A stretch of DNA of 64,000 nucleotides. Source: Halocatena marina (GTDB lineage Archaea > Halobacteriota > Halobacteria > Halobacteriales > Haloarculaceae). The stretch is taken from NCBI RefSeq assembly GCF_023276375.1, contig NZ_JALLPK010000001.1:1178001-1242000 (forward strand), given 5' to 3'. Every line of letters starts with the position of its first letter. Position 1 is the first letter of the stretch. The notes under the pieces were generated by a model, which did no database searches, was not told the origin of the DNA, and saw nothing but the letters and a program-made list of their open reading frames with translations. The position numbers and the translations under genes were made by a program. Positions 26,822 through 36,563 of this stretch are shown one piece after another.

Positions 26822-29131
26822 ATGGCTGATAACGAATCGATGAATCTCGACTGTCGAGTCGATGACCTCCTTTCTCAGATGACTCTCGATGAGAAGGTCG
26901 CTCAACTCGGATCAGTGAATGCGAACAAACTGCTTGGCGACGGAACGCTCGACCGGGAGCGAGCCGAAGAGCTTCTCTCCGATGGAATCGGTCACCTCAC
27001 CCGTATCGGAGGTGAGGGAGGACTCTCTCCAGAGAAAGCAGCAGAAACGACGAACGAACTGCAGATGATTCTTCAGGAGTCTACTCGTCTTGGCATCCCT
27101 GCAATTCCTCACGAAGAGTGTCTCAGCGGGTATATGGGTCCCGAGGGGACGACGTTTCCCCAGGCGATCGGACTTGCGAGCACGTGGTCGTCAGATCTCG
27201 TCCGCGAAATCACCGATACCATCCGTGGCCAACTCGAAGCGATCGGGACGAGACACGCCCTCTCTCCCGTACTCGATGTGGCACGTGATCTCCGATGGGG
27301 TCGCGTAGAGGAGACCTTTGGCGAGGATCCTACATTAGTTGCAGCACTGGCCTGCGGGTACGTCGACGGCTTACAAGACAATGGAGACGGTATTTCTGCG
27401 ACACTCAAACACTTCGCTGGCCACGGTGTCAGCGAGGGTGGGAAAAATCGCAGCTCGGTCAATATCGGCCGACGTGAACTGCGCGAAACACACCTGTTCC
27501 CGTTCGAGGCTGCCGTACGAACGGCCAACGCTGACGCCGTGATGAACGCGTACCACGACATCGATGGCATTCCATGTGCGAGCGACGAGTGGTTATTAAC
27601 CGATGTCCTTCGTGGAGAATGGGGATTCGATGGAACGGTCGTATCTGATTACTACAGCGTTGAATATCTTCGAAGCGAGCACGGCGTTGCCGCTGATCGA
27701 ACAGAAGCAGGTAGTGCGGCTGTCGAGGCGGGGATCGACGTTGAACTTCCGTATACGGACTGTTACGGTGAACATCTCGTAAACGCTGTCGAAGCCGGTG
27801 ATGTCGCTGAGGCGACCATCGATCAGGCGGTTCGACGTGTTCTTCGTGCAAAGGCACGATCGGGCTTGCTCGACGATGCTTTGGTGGACCCCGATGTTGC
27901 AACCGAGCCGTTCGAGGCAGAGAAAGCAATAGCGCTCACCACGCGCGCTGCCCGCGAGTCGATGACTCTACTAAAAAATGAGGATGATCTTCTCCCGCTC
28001 GTTGGTGAGGATGTGAGCTCTGTCGCAGTCATCGGGCCGAAGGCCGACGACGCCCACGAGCTCATGGGTGATTACGCCTACGCTGCTCACTACCCCGAAG
28101 AAGAAGTCGAATTAAACGCCACGACACCGCTCGACGCCATCCGTGCTCGTAGTGAGGAGTTCGGATTCGGTGTACATCACGAGCGAGGATGCACGACGAC
28201 TGGTCCCAAGATGGACGAATTCACCAGTGCTGTAGACGCTGCCGAAGATGCAGACATCGCCGTCGCGTTCGTCGGTGCTCGATCCGCTGTCGATTTCTCA
28301 GACCTCGATAAAGATCAGGAGGACTTGCCCAGTGTTCCCACTAGCGGCGAAGGCTGTGACGTAGTTGATCTTGGTCTCCCTGGTGTCCAACAGAAACTCG
28401 TCGAACTCGTCCACGATACCGGAACGCCCCTTGTCGTCGTCGTCGTAAGCGGAAAGCCTCACTCCATCGAGTGGATTGCTGAGGAGGTGCCCGCCATACT
28501 TCAGGCGTGGCTTCCTGGTGAACACGGTGGTGAAGGCATCGCTGCTGTCCTGTTCGGCGAACACAATCCCGGTGGACATCTCCCTGTTTCTATCCCGCGT
28601 GCGGTCGGGCAGCTACCGATCCACTACAATCGGAAACCCAACACTGCAAACGAAGCGCACGTCTACACAGAGAGTGACCCGCTCTACGCCTTCGGCCACG
28701 GTCTGAGTTACACTGATTTCGATTACGCTCTGTCATTGGAACGTGACGAACTCGCACCGGCCGGGACGATCGTTGCTGACGTTACAGTCAGGAACACCGG
28801 TCGTCGTGCGGGTCACGATGTTGTTCAGCTGTATGTCAGCGCTGAGAATCCAGATCAGGCACGACCAGTCCAAGAACTCGTTGGATTCGAGCGTGTCTCT
28901 GTCGACGCGGGCGAATCGAAGTGTGTCAGCTTCGAGGTGGATGCTTCGCAACTCGCCTACTACGACCGCGATTTCAACCTCGCTGTCGAAGAAGGACCGT
29001 ACGAGTTCAGGGTCGGTCACTCGGCAAGTGACATCGTCACGACCGCGTCGTTTACAGTGAATAAAACAAAGGAGGTGCCTTCTACGGGACGGACGTACTT
29101 CACCGAGACACGCGTCACAGACCTCGAATAA
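26822..29131 (+). CDS. Glycoside hydrolase family 3 beta-glucosidase-like enzyme
   Basis: A 769-residue retaining beta-glycosidase (GH3) likely hydrolysing beta-glucosides or beta-xylosides from the non-reducing end. Seen: N-terminal TIM-barrel domain with KHFAGHG and the nucleophile Asp276 in GTVVSDYYSVEYL; an alpha/beta sandwich domain (about 370-590: LLKNEDDLLPL, VVVSGKP, AWLPGEHGGEGIAAVLFGEHNPGG); and a C-terminal fibronectin-III-like domain (DVTVRNTGRRAGHDVVQLY). No signal peptide, so it acts in the cytoplasm on imported oligosaccharides. ATG at 26822 (MADNES) chosen over GTG 26798. It begins the cluster that includes the ABC transporter at 30566-36563. Confidence 0.92.
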   Translation: MADNESMNLDCRVDDLLSQMTLDEKVAQLGSVNANKLLGDGTLDRERAEELLSDGIGHLTRIGGEGGLSPEKAAETTNELQMILQESTRLGIPAIPHEECLSGYMGPEGTTFPQAIGLASTWSSDLVREITDTIRGQLEAIGTRHALSPVLDVARDLRWGRVEETFGEDPTLVAALACGYVDGLQDNGDGISATLKHFAGHGVSEGGKNRSSVNIGRRELRETHLFPFEAAVRTANADAVMNAYHDIDGIPCASDEWLLTDVLRGEWGFDGTVVSDYYSVEYLRSEHGVAADRTEAGSAAVEAGIDVELPYTDCYGEHLVNAVEAGDVAEATIDQAVRRVLRAKARSGLLDDALVDPDVATEPFEAEKAIALTTRAARESMTLLKNEDDLLPLVGEDVSSVAVIGPKADDAHELMGDYAYAAHYPEEEVELNATTPLDAIRARSEEFGFGVHHERGCTTTGPKMDEFTSAVDAAEDADIAVAFVGARSAVDFSDLDKDQEDLPSVPTSGEGCDVVDLGLPGVQQKLVELVHDTGTPLVVVVVSGKPHSIEWIAEEVPAILQAWLPGEHGGEGIAAVLFGEHNPGGHLPVSIPRAVGQLPIHYNRKPNTANEAHVYTESDPLYAFGHGLSYTDFDYALSLERDELAPAGTIVADVTVRNTGRRAGHDVVQLYVSAENPDQARPVQELVGFERVSVDAGESKCVSFEVDASQLAYYDRDFNLAVEEGPYEFRVGHSASDIVTTASFTVNKTKEVPSTGRTYFTETRVTDLE

Positions 29132-29196
29132 TCGGCTCGTCGATTCACGGCAGCCGAACCCTCACGTATTTACATAGTCGAACGTATCGTACGTTC

Positions 29197-30096
29197 GTGA
29201 CGACGGACTCATCGCATCCACTCGACGAAATCGATCCGGAGTCGATTGCGCCTGAAGACATCGACGAAACAGAGGTACACACCGCGCTCAGTTCCTCGGA
29301 TCCGATGGTTCGACAGCGAGGCATAGCGGTTTGTGAGACCCTCGCAGGGGACGGAATCGACACCGTACGATTGTTCCTCGATGACGTCGCAACACTCGCA
29401 GTCGACAGCAATACAGTGGTCTCGCTACGCGCGATCTCCGTCCTTGACAGCGTAGCCGAGATGGATCCGGCAGCGCTTGAGGACAGGCTGTCTGATCTCG
29501 TTGGTGTGCTCGACGCCGACGTCGTAGACGTGCAACTGACCGGTGCGACCATCCTCGGAAAGCTCGTCGTCGAGCGATCCGATCTCCTTGAGCCGTACAC
29601 CAAACAGTTGATTGAGGCCATCAACATCACAGAACTCGACCAAGAGATCGAAGATGTCAGTGATGTCGTCGACGACCGCGTGACCCGGCAAACACTTCAA
29701 GAACACGTGATGGGAGAGCGCAGACGGCGCATGGCCAGCCGCCGAACGTTGATCAACGTCGTAGTCGCGCTCATCGAGGAGGAACCGCGATCAGCGTTCG
29801 ATGCGGTCGATAGTCTTGTTACGCTGCTCGACGACGTTGACCCGGCTGTCATCGGAGGTGCTGTCAACGCGCTTGGCGAGCTAGCTGCCGTCAACCCAGA
29901 TGTTGTTGCACCGGCTAGCGATCATCTGATCGACTGTCTCGACCACGACCGAACAGCCGTCCGTGTTCGTTCTATCTGGGCACTTGGCCACCTTGGGGAC
30001 GACGCAGTTGTACCAAAATTGCGAACAATCGCAGCAACAGACGACGACGAAGACGTTCGGGAGATCGCCGAAAAAACCGCAAACTTTCTCGCCTGA
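29197..30096 (+). CDS. HEAT-repeat protein
   Basis: A 299-residue acidic, all-helical protein with HEAT/armadillo-like repeats, e.g. VNALGELAAVNPDVVAPASD and VRVRSIWALGHLGDDAVVPK. It starts with GTG at 29197. The N-terminus is Asp/Glu-rich. Such proteins serve as binding scaffolds, and no enzymatic motif is seen. It sits between the GH3 gene and the transporter genes, 65 nt after GH3, so co-transcription is possible; its role in the cluster is unknown. Confidence 0.8.
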   Translation: MTTDSSHPLDEIDPESIAPEDIDETEVHTALSSSDPMVRQRGIAVCETLAGDGIDTVRLFLDDVATLAVDSNTVVSLRAISVLDSVAEMDPAALEDRLSDLVGVLDADVVDVQLTGATILGKLVVERSDLLEPYTKQLIEAINITELDQEIEDVSDVVDDRVTRQTLQEHVMGERRRRMASRRTLINVVVALIEEEPRSAFDAVDSLVTLLDDVDPAVIGGAVNALGELAAVNPDVVAPASDHLIDCLDHDRTAVRVRSIWALGHLGDDAVVPKLRTIAATDDDEDVREIAEKTANFLA

Positions 30097-30117
30097 CACC
30101 GTAACGGATGCAGAAGC

Positions 30118-30351
30118 TCAGTTGTCCATCGCTCGTTTTGTACAAAACCAGTAGGTCACGCTGAAGAAGATGAACGTCCCGATCACTAAGATGATATCGA
30201 TGACGAGGATCGGAAACGACTGATCGCCAGGCCCGACGAAGAGGACTGAGAGCATAAGAAAGAGTCCCATCGAAACAATGAGTGCGAGGATCACCTGTAT
30301 CTGCTTGCGCTGGGCACAGACGAGATCGAGGAGAGTCGTTGTCTTCGACAT
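30118..30351 (-). CDS. Small two-helix membrane protein
   Basis: A 77-residue protein (MSKTTTLLDLVCAQRKQIQV...) with two membrane helices (about 18-40 and 47-70) and a short charged tail KRAMDN. Convergent with the HEAT gene and divergent from the transporter operon. No family recognised. Confidence 0.7.
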   Translation of the reverse strand: MSKTTTLLDLVCAQRKQIQVILALIVSMGLFLMLSVLFVGPGDQSFPILVIDIILVIGTFIFFSVTYWFCTKRAMDN

Positions 30352-30565
30352 GATGTGTGTTCGGCGGACACATTAGAAAAGTTTGGTGGTACTAAAGACT
30401 GCTCCATCCATGACTGTCCACAGGCACCGTCAAGTGCGTCCAATGGAGAGTAGGTGAGTAGGTCACCAAATCCGAGCACGGAGGTCGGTTCCCAAATTCT
30501 TCATTGAAATTCCTGAACGCTCATCCACAATGCTTATGACTAATTATTGCTACGCTACATATGTT

Positions 30566-32344
30566 ATGCCACGTGATAGCAGTCAAAACGAATATGATAA
30601 CATAATAAGCCGCAGGAAATTGTTAACAGTAGCCGGGGCGACAGGTATGGCGGCACTGGCTGGGTGTGCTGGTAAGGAAGCCAATAGTGGTGATAATGGT
30701 GGTGGCGGCGGTGGCGGTGACAGCGGGATGCAAGTTCATGACGCCACGTTCGTCAATGCTTACACGGGTAACCCGGTTGACCTTCACTTCAATTCTCAGG
30801 CAACTCAAAACTACAGTTGGACCGCGGGGAGGTGTGTCTTCGCTCCGTTTCTCAAGTACTCATTCAACGAGAAGAAGTTTATTCTCGGGGCACTCAAGGA
30901 CCTCCAGATCGAAGATAAGGAAGTCACGCTCACGTTCCGCGATGATCTGAAGTGGAGCAATGGGGACGACTGGACAACAGACGACTTCGAAGTCCAGATC
31001 AAGCTGGCGAAGAAGACCGAACAGTCCATCTGGGGCTACCTCGATGACTACGAAATCGTCGATAAGAGCACTGCTCGGCTGATTCTCTCCGGTCCGACGA
31101 ATCCTCAGATTGTCAAATTCGAACTCACAAACTTCTTCGTGGACACGAAGGCAGAAACCCACAGCCAGTGGCTGGATAAGCCCGCAGAGGAATTCCTGCA
31201 GTGGGCGTGGGAGGATCCCGTCTCCAGCGCCATGATGAAGTTCGTGAACAAAGACCAACAGGCGTTCGAATTCGAGCGCAATCCCGAATTCTATAAGGCA
31301 GACAACGTCAACTTCAGCACGTACTTGCTTGAGAGCTTTAGCGGGAACAATCCACAACATCAGGCGCTGGTTGCGGGCGATAAGGTCGATGGCGCTACGA
31401 GCCTCTTTACACCGCCAACGATCGCCGAGAGGTTCCCAGACCATATTGTGGAAATAAACATCCCCGCAAAGTGGGGATACGGTGTCGTATTCAATCACTC
31501 CGACTCTGATTTTGGAAAGCGGGCTGTCCGGCAGGCGGTTGCACACGTCATCAACCGGCAGGCCCTCGTCAAAAATGCCGGACCAGAAACGAAGTTTGTA
31601 ACTCCCGCTCCCTGTGGTATCGCCCCCAAAGATCAGGAGCGCTGGCTCGGTGACTGGTTCGGTGATTTCGAGACCTACGGTGCCAAGACAAGCCAGACCG
31701 ACAAAGCTACCAAACTCCTCGAAGGAGCCGGATACTCCCGACAGGGCGGAAAATGGAAGGACGAAAATGGCAACACGCTCGGCGGGGACTACTACACGCC
31801 AGCGGGCTGGACGGATTGGACGACCATGACGCAGACAGTCGTCGATCAGCTGAACAACTTCGGATTCGACTTCTCGATCAGTACGAAGCCAACAAACGAC
31901 TGGTTCAACCAGTTCTCCAACAGCAATTTCAAGATGGGAGCGATGTACTGGCTACCAGGCGGTTCGCGGTCGACGTTCCCGTATTTCCCACTGTACTACC
32001 AGCTGTGGGCGACTGACATTGGTGGTGGACACGGCTACCGGAAGAAGGCGGACTCGAAACAGACGATCCCTGGCAGGAGTGGCGGAAAGATGACGCTAAA
32101 CCCGTTAAAGGTGACCGAGAAGATCGCTAAACAGTCCAGTGAAGAGAAATCGAGACCATTCGTCCAGAAGGCGGCGTGGCACAGCCACATCGAACTGCCG
32201 TTCCTCGGGCTGGTATCCAAGTTCGAACAGTCTTGGGTGACGGACGACGAGTGGACAATCGCCGAAGAAGGCAGTCCCAATCGCCGTGTCAAGTGGCCCC
32301 CGTTCTGGTGGCTGCACGAGGGAGAACTGCAGTACAATGCATAG
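30566..32344 (+). CDS. ABC transporter substrate-binding lipoprotein (SBP_bac_5)
   Basis: A solute-binding protein of the oligopeptide/dipeptide/nickel (family 5) class, which in archaea also includes cellobiose and oligosaccharide binders. Seen: a twin-arginine signal SRRKLLTVAGATGMAALAGC with lipobox Cys, a Gly-rich linker, then the type-II binding fold (FLKYSFNEKKFILGALKDLQ, LKWSNGDDWTTDDFEVQIKLA). 592 residues from ATG 30566; an earlier ATG at 30530 is less likely because it only lengthens the n-region. First gene of the operon continuing into two permeases and a fused ATPase, 15 nt apart. Confidence 0.9.
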   Translation: MPRDSSQNEYDNIISRRKLLTVAGATGMAALAGCAGKEANSGDNGGGGGGGDSGMQVHDATFVNAYTGNPVDLHFNSQATQNYSWTAGRCVFAPFLKYSFNEKKFILGALKDLQIEDKEVTLTFRDDLKWSNGDDWTTDDFEVQIKLAKKTEQSIWGYLDDYEIVDKSTARLILSGPTNPQIVKFELTNFFVDTKAETHSQWLDKPAEEFLQWAWEDPVSSAMMKFVNKDQQAFEFERNPEFYKADNVNFSTYLLESFSGNNPQHQALVAGDKVDGATSLFTPPTIAERFPDHIVEINIPAKWGYGVVFNHSDSDFGKRAVRQAVAHVINRQALVKNAGPETKFVTPAPCGIAPKDQERWLGDWFGDFETYGAKTSQTDKATKLLEGAGYSRQGGKWKDENGNTLGGDYYTPAGWTDWTTMTQTVVDQLNNFGFDFSISTKPTNDWFNQFSNSNFKMGAMYWLPGGSRSTFPYFPLYYQLWATDIGGGHGYRKKADSKQTIPGRSGGKMTLNPLKVTEKIAKQSSEEKSRPFVQKAAWHSHIELPFLGLVSKFEQSWVTDDEWTIAEEGSPNRRVKWPPFWWLHEGELQYNA

Positions 32345-32359
32345 TTATAGCTATCAACG

Positions 32360-33358
32360 ATGAACTACTATCTCAAGCGGACGGCAAGAATACCGGCGAC
32401 CATACTCGCAGTTGTAACGCTCACCTTCGGATTGATCCGGTTGCTCCCGGGTGGACCGTTCACACAGCTACGAATCGAACTCATACGACAAGGGGTTCCG
32501 GTCGAACAGGTCAATGCACGAATCGAGGCGCTCCAGAACATTCGGCCCGACGCCCCACTCTACGTCCAGTACTTCGACTACCTTGCAGGTGTCGCTCAGC
32601 TCGATCTGGGTCGGTCGATTTCGTTGGACCAGCCCGTTATCGAAGTCATCGCCAGAGCGCTCCCGTGGACGGTGTTCATCGTGGTCGTCTCCACGGTGCT
32701 GATGTTCGTTGGCGGCGTCCTGCTCGGTGCGATTCAGGCGTACTGGGAGGGATCAAGGTTCGACAAGACTTTCTCGGGCGTATCGATCCTCTTGACATCG
32801 ATTCCGTACTACATTTTCGCGGTGGTATTTGTGTTCTTCTTGGCGTTCCAGTACAGGCTGTTCCCGACGGGGGATGCGTTCGCGCGGGGTCTCGATGCCA
32901 CACTCAATCTGGAGTACATTCTGAGCGTTCTCCATCACGCTGCGCTGCCTATTTTAGCGTTCACTATCGGAGGAATTGGATCGACAGCACTCAACATGCG
33001 TGGAAACAGCATTCAAGTACTCGGCGAGGAGTACGTCGAAGTCGCTCGGCTTCGTGGTCTCTCCGACAGCCGCATCGCCACCCGTTACGTCGCGAAAAAC
33101 GCTATTCTCCCGATGTACACGGGACTGTTGCTGATGATCGGCTTCCGACTCGGGGGGACTGTCGTGCTCGAGGAGATTTTCTCGTATCCCGGCCTCGGTT
33201 ACTACCTGATCTCCGGGGTCGAAGCGAACGACTATCCGCTCATGATGGGATGTTTCTTGGTCATCACGACCACGCTCGTCGTGGCGGTTTATATTGCTGA
33301 CTTGACGTACGGACTGATCGATCCGCGTATCAGCGTAGGTGATTCGAATGACTACTGA
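32360..33358 (+). CDS. ABC transporter permease (DppB/OppB-type)
   Basis: A 332-residue inner-membrane permease with about six helices. Seen: N-terminal MNYYLKRTARIPATILAVV, an extracytoplasmic loop after the first helix, and the EAA motif EYVEVARLRGLSDSRIATRYVAKNAILP that contacts the ATPase. Overlaps the next permease gene by 11 nt (ATGACTACTGA), implying coupled translation. Confidence 0.92.
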   Translation: MNYYLKRTARIPATILAVVTLTFGLIRLLPGGPFTQLRIELIRQGVPVEQVNARIEALQNIRPDAPLYVQYFDYLAGVAQLDLGRSISLDQPVIEVIARALPWTVFIVVVSTVLMFVGGVLLGAIQAYWEGSRFDKTFSGVSILLTSIPYYIFAVVFVFFLAFQYRLFPTGDAFARGLDATLNLEYILSVLHHAALPILAFTIGGIGSTALNMRGNSIQVLGEEYVEVARLRGLSDSRIATRYVAKNAILPMYTGLLLMIGFRLGGTVVLEEIFSYPGLGYYLISGVEANDYPLMMGCFLVITTTLVVAVYIADLTYGLIDPRISVGDSNDY

Positions 33359-34364
33359 AAGTGGATCCACCTCGGAGGAGATCGACTGGCGTTCCGATGC
33401 GTCCTCATCTGAGATGAGCCGCCGTGACCGGTTAGAGGAGCTATACCAGCAGACGATCTATGAACCCGCTGTTGTTGCGTGGTCGGACTCACGCACTCGT
33501 CTCGGTATCTCTATCCTGAGTGTCTACCTCCTTATGGCGCTGGTGGAGATTCTAGGTCTCTGGCGCAACCCTTCAACTAGTCAGGCGGACCGTCTTCTTA
33601 CTCCGTTCCAGAACATGCAATACCCGCTCGGGACGACCCAGTCTGGAGTCGACTTGTTGGCCTTGATCATTGATTCGACACCGTTCATCCTATTGATGGT
33701 GTTGGCAGGCGGCGTGTGGGCGACTGGTATCGCTGTCGTGGTCGGAACGGTCTCGGGCTATAAGGGTGGGGTGATCGACACCGTTATCACATCGTTCTCA
33801 GATTTCTTCATGGCGATTCCAGGACTCCCGCTCGTCATCATTCTAGCGCTTACGTTTAGTCCAGAGAACCCGATCTTTCTCGGGATGATCCTTACGATCA
33901 ACTACTGGGCCGGTCTCGGTCGCTCGATACGGTCGCAGGTCCTCTCGATACGGGAGGCGAGCTACGTCGAGGCGTCCCGGGCGATGGGAACGAGCACGCC
34001 ACGTATCATCCTCAAGGACGTGCTCCCGAACATCATGCCGTATGTGATGGTCAATTTCGTGTTTGCTGCGCGCTACACCATTTTCGCGTCCGTTGGACTG
34101 TACTTAATCGGCGTGCTACCTTACACAGGACAGAATTGGGGAGTTACGTTGAATAATGCGTACAACAATGGCGGATTGATCACGATGCAGGCGTTCCACT
34201 GGCTTCTCGTCCCGATCGTTGCAATCGTCGGGTTAGCCTTCGGGCTCATTCTGGTGAGCCAAGGAATGGACCGAATCTTCAATCCCCGGGTCCGGACCCG
34301 TCTCACTGGCGAATCCGAGTCCGTTGAAACAGAAAGCGATACCTCATCGACGGGGATGATGTAA
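33348..34364 (+). CDS. ABC transporter permease (DppC/OppC-type)
   Basis: A 338-residue permease partner of the preceding gene. Seen: a cytoplasmic N-terminal extension of about 45 residues, membrane helices, and the EAA motif SYVEASRAMGTSTPRIILKDVLPN. ATG at 33348 (MTTESGS) chosen because it overlaps the upstream stop by 11 nt. Directly followed by the ATPase gene with no gap. Confidence 0.92.
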   Translation: MTTESGSTSEEIDWRSDASSSEMSRRDRLEELYQQTIYEPAVVAWSDSRTRLGISILSVYLLMALVEILGLWRNPSTSQADRLLTPFQNMQYPLGTTQSGVDLLALIIDSTPFILLMVLAGGVWATGIAVVVGTVSGYKGGVIDTVITSFSDFFMAIPGLPLVIILALTFSPENPIFLGMILTINYWAGLGRSIRSQVLSIREASYVEASRAMGTSTPRIILKDVLPNIMPYVMVNFVFAARYTIFASVGLYLIGVLPYTGQNWGVTLNNAYNNGGLITMQAFHWLLVPIVAIVGLAFGLILVSQGMDRIFNPRVRTRLTGESESVETESDTSSTGMM

Positions 34365-36563
34365 ATGAGTACTGATAGTCCATCTGGGAATCAGGCAGTG
34401 TCGAATAGCGTCAGCGACGACCCAATCCTCGAAATTAGCGATACGAACGTCACCTACAGCGATGGCGATACATACGTCCTTGAGGACGTCAACGTCGATA
34501 TCGATCGGAACGAGGTTCTCGGGATTGTTGGTGAAAGCGGAAGCGGGAAGTCGATGTTCGCTTCAGCGCTCCTCGATGCTGTCCCCGATCCCGGAGTTCT
34601 CACCGGACAGATCCGCTATCACCGAGAGGACGGATCGACCGTCGACGTTCTCGAATTGAGTGATGAGGAACTCAGGCAGTTCCGCTGGGAGGAAGTGGCG
34701 ATGGTATTTCAGGGTGCGATGAGTTCGTTCAACCCGACGATGAAGATCAGAGCCCACTTCGAGGAGACGCTCATGAGCCACGATAGAAACGTCTCCGAGG
34801 GTCTGGAGTTCGCCCACGAACTCCTCGAAAATCTCTATCTCGAACCCGAACGGGTACTCGATTCGTACCCCCACGAGCTCTCTGGTGGGATGCAACAGCG
34901 CGCACTCATTGCGCTGAGCATGGCGCTGAATCCCGAAGTGCTGGTAATGGACGAGCCAACGGCTGCGCTCGATCTGTTGATGCAGCGGTCGATCCTCAAA
35001 CTGCTCGACGAACTGCAACAGAAGTACGACGTGACGATCATCTTCATCACACACGATCTGCCGCTGGTCGCGTCCCTCGCTGACCGGATGGCCATCATTT
35101 ATGCGTTCCAGTTCGTGGAGATCGGACCACGCGATGAGATTATCGGCGATTCGGCTCACCCATACACCCGGGCGCTGTTGAACGCAACACCAAACCTCGA
35201 CGCACCGTTGGGAGAGATGCGGCCCATCGAGGGAGAAGGTCCCGCTCCAGTGAACGTCCCGACTGGGTGTCGGTTCCACCCGCGGTGCTCACTGGCGACG
35301 GATGAGTGTCGGAGCATTCACCCACCGCTCGATCCGATTGACGAGTCTAGTAACGATCATCGGTCCGCGTGTCACCACTGGGAAGAGTCCCGCGAGGAGA
35401 TTCCGCTCAACTTCGGACAGAGTGACTTCGATGACGTCCGCTCATCCGAGAGAGCGAAATCAGCAGGACGAACGGCCCCAACGGATGAGTCACCGCTCCT
35501 GTCACTTGATGATGTCGAGGTTCACTTCACGAAAGAGCAGGGGCTACTCGACCGGTTTACGAAGGAGCCGGACGTCGTACGGGCGGTTGACGGTGTTTCG
35601 CTCGATATCCACGAGCAGGACCTCGTGTGTCTCCTTGGTGAGAGTGGCTGTGGTAAGACGACACTAGGAAAGACGATGATTGGACTCCAGCGCCCGACTG
35701 GTGGATCGATTGCGTATCGCGGTCAGGATATCTGGGAGGCGAGTGACAGCGATATTCCGTACGACGATATCCGGTCAGCGCTCCAGATTATTCATCAGGA
35801 TCCGGGAAGCGCACTCAATCCCAACCGGCGGATCGTTAACATTCTCTCAGAGCCCCTCAGGCATACACACCCAAACAGTAGCAGAACCGAGCGCCGCAGT
35901 CGGATCACGTCGCTGCTCGAACGAGTCGGCATGACGCCAGCGGAGGACTTTATCAGCCGGTATCCCCACCAGCTCTCGGGCGGTGAAAAACAGCGCGTTG
36001 TGCTTGCGCGTGCGTTGTTGATGAATCCGAACGCGATCCTTGCTGATGAGGCTATCAGTGCGGTTGATGTCTCACTGCGAATAGAGATCATGGATCTCAT
36101 GCTCGAACTGCAGTCCGAGTTTGAGACGTCATTCTTGTTCATCTCACACGATCTCTCGAACGCCCGATATTTCGCCGAACACGGTGACGGACGGATCGCC
36201 GTCATGTATCTCGGTGAGATTGTTGAGATCGGATCGGCTGAGCGTCTTATCCACGATCCGCGCCACCCCTACACAGAGGTGCTCCGATGGGCAACTCCGA
36301 ATCTGGATCTCGAGGCTATGGAGGCAGACGAACCACCAGTCAGGACGGTCGACGTACCAGATCCGGTCGACCCACCGTCTGGCTGTCGGTTCCACACTCG
36401 CTGTCCCGTCGCACGTGAGACGTGTCGGGAACAGCATCCGGAGCTACAGGAGTGCGAGGACGCCGATGGGATGGCCGCGTGCTTCCGCGAGCATCCAGAT
36501 CACGAATACTGGGACAGTGAGCCACTCGCAGGTGCGGTCGAGGAACGGGATCAGTTCGAGTAA
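34365..36563 (+). CDS. Fused two-domain ABC transporter ATPase (DppD-DppF type)
   Basis: A 732-residue protein joining both ATPase subunits that are separate in most oligopeptide transporters. Domain 1 (about 20-335): Walker A GESGSGKS, signature LSGGMQQR, Walker B VLVMDEPTAALD. Domain 2 (about 385-710): Walker A GESGCGKT, signature LSGGEKQR, Walker B ILADEAISAVD. Each half ends in the oligopeptide-type Cys motif (CRFHPRCSLATDEC; CRFHTRCPVARETC), which in DppD-like ATPases may bind an Fe-S cluster. Last gene of the transporter operon; it powers import through the DppB/C-type permeases. Confidence 0.92.
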   Translation: MSTDSPSGNQAVSNSVSDDPILEISDTNVTYSDGDTYVLEDVNVDIDRNEVLGIVGESGSGKSMFASALLDAVPDPGVLTGQIRYHREDGSTVDVLELSDEELRQFRWEEVAMVFQGAMSSFNPTMKIRAHFEETLMSHDRNVSEGLEFAHELLENLYLEPERVLDSYPHELSGGMQQRALIALSMALNPEVLVMDEPTAALDLLMQRSILKLLDELQQKYDVTIIFITHDLPLVASLADRMAIIYAFQFVEIGPRDEIIGDSAHPYTRALLNATPNLDAPLGEMRPIEGEGPAPVNVPTGCRFHPRCSLATDECRSIHPPLDPIDESSNDHRSACHHWEESREEIPLNFGQSDFDDVRSSERAKSAGRTAPTDESPLLSLDDVEVHFTKEQGLLDRFTKEPDVVRAVDGVSLDIHEQDLVCLLGESGCGKTTLGKTMIGLQRPTGGSIAYRGQDIWEASDSDIPYDDIRSALQIIHQDPGSALNPNRRIVNILSEPLRHTHPNSSRTERRSRITSLLERVGMTPAEDFISRYPHQLSGGEKQRVVLARALLMNPNAILADEAISAVDVSLRIEIMDLMLELQSEFETSFLFISHDLSNARYFAEHGDGRIAVMYLGEIVEIGSAERLIHDPRHPYTEVLRWATPNLDLEAMEADEPPVRTVDVPDPVDPPSGCRFHTRCPVARETCREQHPELQECEDADGMAACFREHPDHEYWDSEPLAGAVEERDQFE

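Noticed and set aside
32176..33300. 374-residue plus-strand frame
   Set aside because: Arg-rich shadow overlapping the binding protein and permease genes in another frame; no family similarity.
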